Shown here: positions 62,456 to 64,000 of the stretch, piece by piece
Position numbering within the stretch: the first letter of the stretch is position 1
How the letters are laid out: each line of letters starts with the position of its first letter
Assembly (NCBI RefSeq): GCF_905475395.1
Contig: NC_058339.1
Location: 81,016,520 to 81,080,519, forward strand
Direction: 5' to 3'
Source of the DNA: Chrysoperla carnea
Taxonomy: Eukaryota > Arthropoda > Insecta > Neuroptera > Chrysopidae
Length of the DNA stretch: 64,000 nucleotides
Position numbers and translations under genes: made by a program
Notes under the pieces: generated by a model
The model's input: only the letters and a program-made list of their open reading frames with translations
The model's database searches: none
What the model was told of the DNA's origin: nothing

Positions 62456-63579
62456 CTGTAACAATATACTAGGATTAATATATACATATCCCTCCATTAA
62501 AAATAATATTCTAAATATAATTTTTAATTTAATATTTTAGGAAAACTAAATGGTGAATAATTTTCATTTTTTTAATGATTAGAAATATAATATTCTTCCA
62601 AATATTACTATTTTGTCAAAACGGTAATTCTGCTTCACCGGAAAAAATTCAAAAGATTGTGTGAATGATGGTTATATGTTGGATAAATCTTCTCCTGTAT
62701 ATAAATCCTAAAACCCCGAAATAATAAAAATGTCTTCCAAGTATGAATTTATTAATCGGATTAGTAATTTATATAAATTATGTTATTATGATAAATGCAA
62801 TAGGCCCAGTCTTCATTAATATGACATTTAAACCATTAATTATTTGGATAATTAATAGTAAACAAAATGATGTGTCCGTTACCCGAGCCCGAAAAGTTTA
62901 CTAAATTGAATTTTAAAGTCTCATATTTTTGTTTTGTCAAGCAGTTATTTGCTCAGATTGTCACTGTCTTCGCCTGAGTAAGCACTGGCGAGATTTTGGA
63001 GTTCAAGATTAAATATATAAACTTGAACTTCTTTTATGGGCTCTATAAACTTAAGTCAATAATAATATTTTTATGAATTCTGTACAAGTGTGTATATATA
63101 TAATGTTATTACCTATAAATATTATTAACAATAATATTCATATTATAATAACAATAACTATGAACTATTAATGATTAGACTGTTTAAAATGTCTTTATGG
63201 TTTTGGTTTTCCACCAAATATTAGAGTATGATTTAGTACCAAGAGTACAGTGTGTCCTGTTTCGTTCCCTAATTTTTCGACAGATTTATGTCTCTCGTGT
63301 TCGTATTTACGATTTTGTTAAACTAGGGCAACAACTTGATAATGGCGACTCCTTTTTCCAGCGTTTGACATAAATAGTGAGTGGCATTTTTTTGTGAGAA
63401 AATAAAATCCTTTAATAAATTAGCATTCTTTAATTTCTATTTACTAATAATTTCAATTGTTGTGACATAAAATTAAACATAGAAAAGAAATAACCAGGAA
63501 AGACAATTGACAATCAAGATATTTCTTTAATCTTTAGAACCCTACTTTTTTCTCTCTCTAATCTTACTTTATTTTTACA

Positions 63580-63835
63580 CGGTGTGCTTTCGTTTCTGCG
63601 AAAGAATCGACTCGTCCATTAAAGTCCGCCTCAAAAGCAGTCTTTTATTCATTTGCTAGGATCGCAGTTTGCTGAAGATACGCTCATAGCTTGCAGATGT
63701 CGTTGGGAATGTGCAGTATATTCTTAAAGCTATATTAACTTTAGGAAACCCTTCTTCCAAGTCATGATTGCACAGATGTTGTAACAGATCGAATGAATTT
63801 GACTGTTAATTAATTTCATGTACTAGCTCTTTAAA
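63580..63835 (-). pseudogene. hAT-type transposase C-terminus relic
   Basis: Minus-strand translation from about 63833 reads SFDLLQHLCNHDLEEGFP, then KVNIALRIYCTFPTTSASYE and RIFSKLRS. This is the conserved hAT dimerisation region (family form: FPNV.IALRI.LT.PV(T/S)SAS.ERSFSKLK). It is broken by TAA just before SFDLL, by TAG at 63656-63658 after KLRS, and by a probable frame change beyond. No upstream catalytic domain is visible before the window end. It is a transposase fragment, or a domesticated ZMYM1-like relative, now dead here. Confidence 0.75.
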
Positions 63836-64000
63836 TTCAGTGACTCATTAATCAATAGGCGGCTAGAGGTTTCCGGGAAAGGTCAAACACAAAGAGTTGA
63901 TTTACGAAGTCTAAAAAAAAAAGAAAAGGCAAATTTATATGAAAATAGTCGAACATAAGGGGGCGCCAAGGTAATTTACAATAAATGCGTCAATTTTCAC

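Overview
The window is nuclear DNA from an animal, most probably an insect. It is very AT-rich (roughly 70% A+T by eye), has spliced genes with GT..AG introns from about 60 bp to more than 3 kb, and is full of short foldback (MITE-like) elements, microsatellites and decayed transposon pieces. I cannot name the order or species from sequence alone. There is no prokaryotic operon structure, CRISPR array, rRNA or tRNA that I can support.

Three complete multi-exon protein genes can be assembled by hand. In each, every exon joins in phase and the total length is a multiple of three. (1) WAC, plus strand, 6736-13206, 8 exons, 585 aa: WW-domain adaptor with a C-terminal coiled coil, a nuclear adaptor linked to H2B ubiquitination and TORC1 assembly. 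(2) Nup153, minus strand, 42165 down to 32120, 7 exons, 1448 aa: nuclear-basket nucleoporin with five RanBP2-type zinc fingers, about 40 FG dipeptides and the conserved basic C-terminus. (3) An NBR1-type selective-autophagy receptor, plus strand, 46850-56275, 9 exons, 1167 aa: PB1, coiled coil, four-tryptophan NBR1 domain, LIR-like motif, amphipathic segment and C-terminal UBA, with no recognisable ZZ finger. Nup153 and NBR1 are head to head, with 4.7 kb between start codons. That gap holds a 305-bp satellite array.

The rest is non-genic. Positions 1-6580 hold foldback elements and dispersed repeats. Positions 13350-31830 are mainly AT-rich intergenic DNA with at least five foldback elements, a (TA)n microsatellite and a decayed caspase locus (21833-23095) with two tandem caspase-like copies. 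One copy keeps its catalytic His and Cys but is broken by stops and a frameshift. Nup153 intron 1 carries a relic of a non-LTR retrotransposon RNase H domain. Positions 56390-58530 hold three copies of one foldback family. A hAT-type transposase C-terminus relic lies at 63580-63835.

The three genes do not form an obvious shared pathway (chromatin/TOR adaptor, nuclear pore, autophagy receptor). The most unusual items are the palindromic 305-bp satellite, the tandem caspase pseudogenes, the fifth Nup153 zinc finger apparently made by a 249-bp in-gene duplication, and the ZZ-less NBR1 with a four-times repeated 15-residue motif.
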